Assembly: GCA_902557655.1 (NCBI GenBank)
Contig: CACEAZ010000008.1
Coordinates: 1-62,678, forward strand
DNA: 62,678 nt
Source of the DNA: an uncultured Bacteroidota bacterium
Lineage (GTDB): Bacteria > Bacteroidota > Bacteroidia > Flavobacteriales > Flavobacteriaceae
Direction: 5' to 3'
Below the pieces are notes generated by a model that had not been told where the DNA came from, did no database searches, and worked only from the letters and a program-made list of their open reading frames with translations. Position numbers and translations under genes: made by a program. Every line of letters starts with the position of its first letter. Position 1 is the stretch's first letter. Shown here in pieces: positions 58,599 through 62,678 of the stretch.

Positions 58599-60173
58599 TT
58601 AAAACTTTGCGACAATATCAGAACATACTTTTTCAAGCGTACCTGTCACTTCTTCTGTTAATTTTCCTTGTTTTATTGTTGATAAAGTGTCAGAATGTTT
58701 ATCATTCAAAACTCTAATGTATTCAGATTCAAATTCTTTAATTTTTTCAACGGGAATATCTCTTAGTAGATTTTTAGATCCTGCATAAATAATCGCTACT
58801 TGATCCTCAACTTTAAATGGATCGTTTTGAGCTTGTTTTAATATTTCTACATTTCTTTTTCCTTTCTCAATAACATTTAATGTTGCTGCATCAAGATCAG
58901 ATCCAAATTTTGCAAATGCCTCTAATTCCCTAAACTGAGCCTGATCAAGTTTTAATGTTCCTGAAACTTTTTTCATTGATTTAATCTGCGCTGAACCCCC
59001 TACTCTTGAGACAGAAATACCAACATTAATTGCAGGTCTAACTCCAGAATTAAATAAGTCTGACTCTAAAAATATCTGTCCGTCAGTAATGGAAATAACA
59101 TTTGTAGGAATGTAGGCAGAAACGTCTCCTGCTTGCGTTTCAATAATAGGTAATGCGGTTAAGGAACCGCCACCTTTTACCTTGGATTTTAAAGATTCTG
59201 GGAGATCATTCATCTCCTTAGCAATGGTGTCGTCATTAATAACTTTTGCAGCTCTTTCAAGTAACCTTGAGTGAAGATAAAATACATCACCAGGATATGC
59301 TTCTCTTCCAGGTGGTCTTCTTAATAAAAGTGAAATTTCACGGTATGCGACAGCTTGTTTTGAAAGGTCGTCATATATTATTAATGCTGGCCTACCAGTG
59401 TCTCGGAAATATTCTCCAATTGATGCGCCCGTAAATGGGGCATAAACTTGCATTGCAGCTGGATCAGATGCATTAGCTGCAACAATAGTTGTGTATGCTA
59501 AAGCCCCTTTATCTTCTAAAATTTTTGCAATCCCAGCGACTGTTGATGCTTTTTGCCCAACTGCTACATATATGCAATACACAGGCTCACCTGCATCATA
59601 AAATTCTTTTTGATTTAAAATTGTATCTATGCAAACTGTTGTTTTACCCGTTTGTCTATCACCAATTACTAGCTCTCTTTGACCTCTACCAATTGGTATC
59701 ATAGCGTCAACTGACTTAATTCCAGTTTGAAGCGGCTCGTTAACGGGTTGTCTAAAAATAACTCCAGGAGCTTTTCTTTCTAAAGGCATCTCAAAAAGAT
59801 CTCCTGTTAAATCTCCTTTTCCGTCGATTGGGATACCAAGCGTATCAACAACTCTTCCGACAATTCCCTCGCCAACTTTAACAGATGCAATTGTAGAAGT
59901 TCTTTTTACAGTATCTCCTTCTTTAATACCAGTTGAAGCTCCAAGCAGTACAATACCAACATTGTCTTCTTCTAAATTAAGGACAATTCCTTGAGTTCCG
60001 TTTGAAAATTCGACAAGTTCTCCATACTGAGCATTTGAAAGTCCGTAAGCTCTGGCAATTCCATCACCAACAGTCAAAACACTTCCAATTTCGTTCAATG
60101 ACGAAGAAGAGTCAAAATCTTTTAATTGTTTTTTTAAAATTGCTGAAATTTCAGCAGGATTTACTTCGGCCAT
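58599..60173 (-). CDS. atpA: ATP synthase alpha subunit
   Basis: 524-aa F1 subunit. P-loop GDRQTGKT at residues 171-178, [11 protein letters not shown] and the catalytic-interface Arg region ([17 protein letters not shown]) are intact. It lies 5 bases after atpH and 3 bases before atpG. Confidence 0.97.
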   Translation of the reverse strand: MAEVNPAEISAILKKQLKDFDSSSSLNEIGSVLTVGDGIARAYGLSNAQYGELVEFSNGTQGIVLNLEEDNVGIVLLGASTGIKEGDTVKRTSTIASVKVGEGIVGRVVDTLGIPIDGKGDLTGDLFEMPLERKAPGVIFRQPVNEPLQTGIKSVDAMIPIGRGQRELVIGDRQTGKTTVCIDTILNQKEFYDAGEPVYCIYVAVGQKASTVAGIAKILEDKGALAYTTIVAANASDPAAMQVYAPFTGASIGEYFRDTGRPALIIYDDLSKQAVAYREISLLLRRPPGREAYPGDVFYLHSRLLERAAKVINDDTIAKEMNDLPESLKSKVKGGGSLTALPIIETQAGDVSAYIPTNVISITDGQIFLESDLFNSGVRPAINVGISVSRVGGSAQIKSMKKVSGTLKLDQAQFRELEAFAKFGSDLDAATLNVIEKGKRNVEILKQAQNDPFKVEDQVAIIYAGSKNLLRDIPVEKIKEFESEYIRVLNDKHSDTLSTIKQGKLTEEVTGTLEKVCSDIVAKF

Positions 60174-60178
60174 ATTAT

Positions 60179-60709
60179 TTAATTTGTAAGTTGGGTTTTT
60201 AAATTGTTTAAATTTTGCTTCACACTAGCATTATATTCTTTTCCATCAAATCTTATAATAAAACCACCCAAAATTTCTGGTTTAACAATATTTTTAAGAT
60301 TTATAGATTTAAGATCTGAAACATTGATCTTTGATAAGATTTTCTCTTCTAAGTCTTTATTTATTGGGCTTGCTGTAATTACTACAGCCTCCTTAATATC
60401 GTTGTGACTATTATATAATTGTATAAAGCTATTCGCAATATCATTAACTATGTAAACCCTTTTATTTTGAATTAATAAATCAAGAAGTTTTATAGTTAGA
60501 GAATTATGATCTTTAATTAAAGATAGTATTGCGGTTTTTTTCTCATTATAATTAATCTGTGAATTAGACAATAAATTTTTGAAATCATCTGAGCTATTGC
60601 ATAAGATCTCTACTGTCTTCATATCACTGAAGACTGAATCGATAGAATTCTCTTCTTTAGCAATTTCAAAAATTGCTTTTGCATATCTTATGGCCGCTCT
60701 TGACTGCAT
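60179..60709 (-). CDS. atpH: ATP synthase delta subunit
   Basis: 176-aa peripheral-stalk subunit. The N-terminal [13 protein letters not shown] and C-terminal [21 protein letters not shown] motifs are typical. It begins within the atpF stop (TAATG overlap). Confidence 0.92.
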   Translation of the reverse strand: MQSRAAIRYAKAIFEIAKEENSIDSVFSDMKTVEILCNSSDDFKNLLSNSQINYNEKKTAILSLIKDHNSLTIKLLDLLIQNKRVYIVNDIANSFIQLYNSHNDIKEAVVITASPINKDLEEKILSKINVSDLKSINLKNIVKPEILGGFIIRFDGKEYNASVKQNLNNLKTQLTN

Positions 60710-61203
60710 TAATTTAATTTTGTTTTATCTAAAATTTCTTGGATATTTTCTAGCTGCTTTTCCTTATTCTCTAATTCTTTAGAAAGTAATTTTTCAGCAA
60801 TATTTAAAGAAAGGTCAACGACAGTATGTTTTAACTCCTTCATTGCTGCTGACTTCTCATTTTCAATGGCTGTTTTTGCAGATTCGATAAGCTTATTTGC
60901 TTTTTCAGTAGCTTCATTTTCAGCATCCGAAATAATTTTAGACTTGATTTCTCTAGCTTCTTTCAATAACAATTCTCGTTGAAGCTTTGCTTCATTTAAA
61001 ATCTTTTCATTATCAGATTTTAAATTCTCCATTTCATCTTTTGCTTTTTCAGCCGCAGAAAGCGCGTCTTTAATAGATTGTTCTCTTTCATTTACTGCTC
61101 CTAAAATTGGTTTCCAGGCAAATTTTGCCAAAATAAAATATAGGATCCCAAAAGAAACTGTTGTCCAAAAAATAAGACCAATGTCTGGTGTAACTAAGTC
61201 CAT
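60709..61203 (-). CDS. atpF: ATP synthase b subunit
   Basis: 164-aa peripheral-stalk subunit: one N-terminal span (PDIGLIFWTTVSFGILYFIL) followed by a long charged coiled coil. It lies between atpE and atpH. Confidence 0.93.
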   Translation of the reverse strand: MDLVTPDIGLIFWTTVSFGILYFILAKFAWKPILGAVNEREQSIKDALSAAEKAKDEMENLKSDNEKILNEAKLQRELLLKEAREIKSKIISDAENEATEKANKLIESAKTAIENEKSAAMKELKHTVVDLSLNIAEKLLSKELENKEKQLENIQEILDKTKLN

Positions 61204-61231
61204 ATTAGCTAATTAAGATTAATATTAGTAT

Positions 61232-62577
<1,346 letters not shown>

Positions 62578-62610
62578 TTTTGCTAAAATTTCTTCTAATT
62601 AATATGGTTG

Positions 62611-62641
62611 CAAATGTAAGCACATAAAAGGAAATTTCAAA
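62611..62641 (-). promoter_or_regulatory. Promoter of the atpBEFHAG operon
   Basis: On the minus strand TTTG (62641-62638), a 19-base spacer and TACATTTG (62618-62611) match the full Bacteroidota consensus TTTG-N19-21-TAnnTTTG. Initiation would fall about 25-30 bases upstream of the atpB ATG. Confidence 0.8.
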
Positions 62642-62678
62642 CAAAATAAAACAAGAAGTTTTAAATATTATTAAAGGT

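Overview
The window is a chromosomal segment of an AT-rich member of the Bacteroidota, most likely a marine Flavobacteriia. The signs are RecA, TrpS and F-type ATP synthase proteins of flavobacterial type, the gliding lipoprotein GldH, a type IX secretion C-terminal sorting domain on an M1 peptidase, many MKK-type lipoproteins, and promoter -7 boxes of the Bacteroidota form TAnnTTTG. No rRNA, CRISPR array, transposase or integrase was recognised. One tRNA (Asn, GTT) is present.

Layout. 1-6.9 kb: menaquinone genes menG (ubiE-like) and menF (runs off the left edge), a DUF3575-like outer-membrane protein, a cold-shock protein, a saccharopine-dehydrogenase-like oxidoreductase and AMP nucleosidase. 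7-18 kb: an accessory stretch of lipoproteins and small membrane proteins, including a repeat-built acidic lipoprotein with a Kazal insert, a second small Kazal lipoprotein, a Baeyer-Villiger-type monooxygenase, a complete PNGase F homologue with an added Ig-like domain, a CIA30-like protein, two DoxX-like proteins and a HlyIII protein. 18-26.6 kb: the most unusual region, an array of short secreted, lipoprotein and tiny membrane-protein genes. Many of them share nearly identical DNA over the start codon and signal-peptide codons, and several short direct repeats lie at the gene junctions. 26.6-28.6 kb: a possible small island next to the tRNA-Asn gene, holding a CDF metal transporter and a lipoprotein acetolactate decarboxylase.

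28.7-39.7 kb: a steroid-5-alpha-reductase-like protein, RseP, the T9SS-exported M1 peptidase, a metal-handling group (SCO1, a P19-like iron protein, a ZIP transporter), a bacilliredoxin, a plug/TPR hybrid protein, a crotonase and an NtrY-like sensor kinase. 39.8-47.4 kb: a serine hydrolase, a fused oligopeptide ABC ATPase, acetoacetyl-CoA synthetase, PBP1A and GldH. 47.4-62.6 kb: housekeeping genes ricT, trhO, recA, plsC, trpS, an HU/SPOR protein, an acyl-CoA thioesterase, an EnvC/DUF4292/dut/flippase operon and the atpBEFHAG operon. atpD and atpC are not in this operon.

The most noteworthy observations are the repeated signal-peptide DNA array (20.7-26.2 kb), a shared 16-bp palindrome placed exactly 8 bp upstream of the -7 boxes of two unrelated lipoprotein genes, an acyl-CoA thioesterase whose only family-consistent start is ATT, -7 boxes lying 4 bp from the start codons of trpS and amn (probable leaderless mRNAs), and a partial tRNA-Asn 3'-end duplication flanking the CDF/acetolactate decarboxylase pair. 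All function calls come from reading the sequence and recalling protein families; no database search was run.
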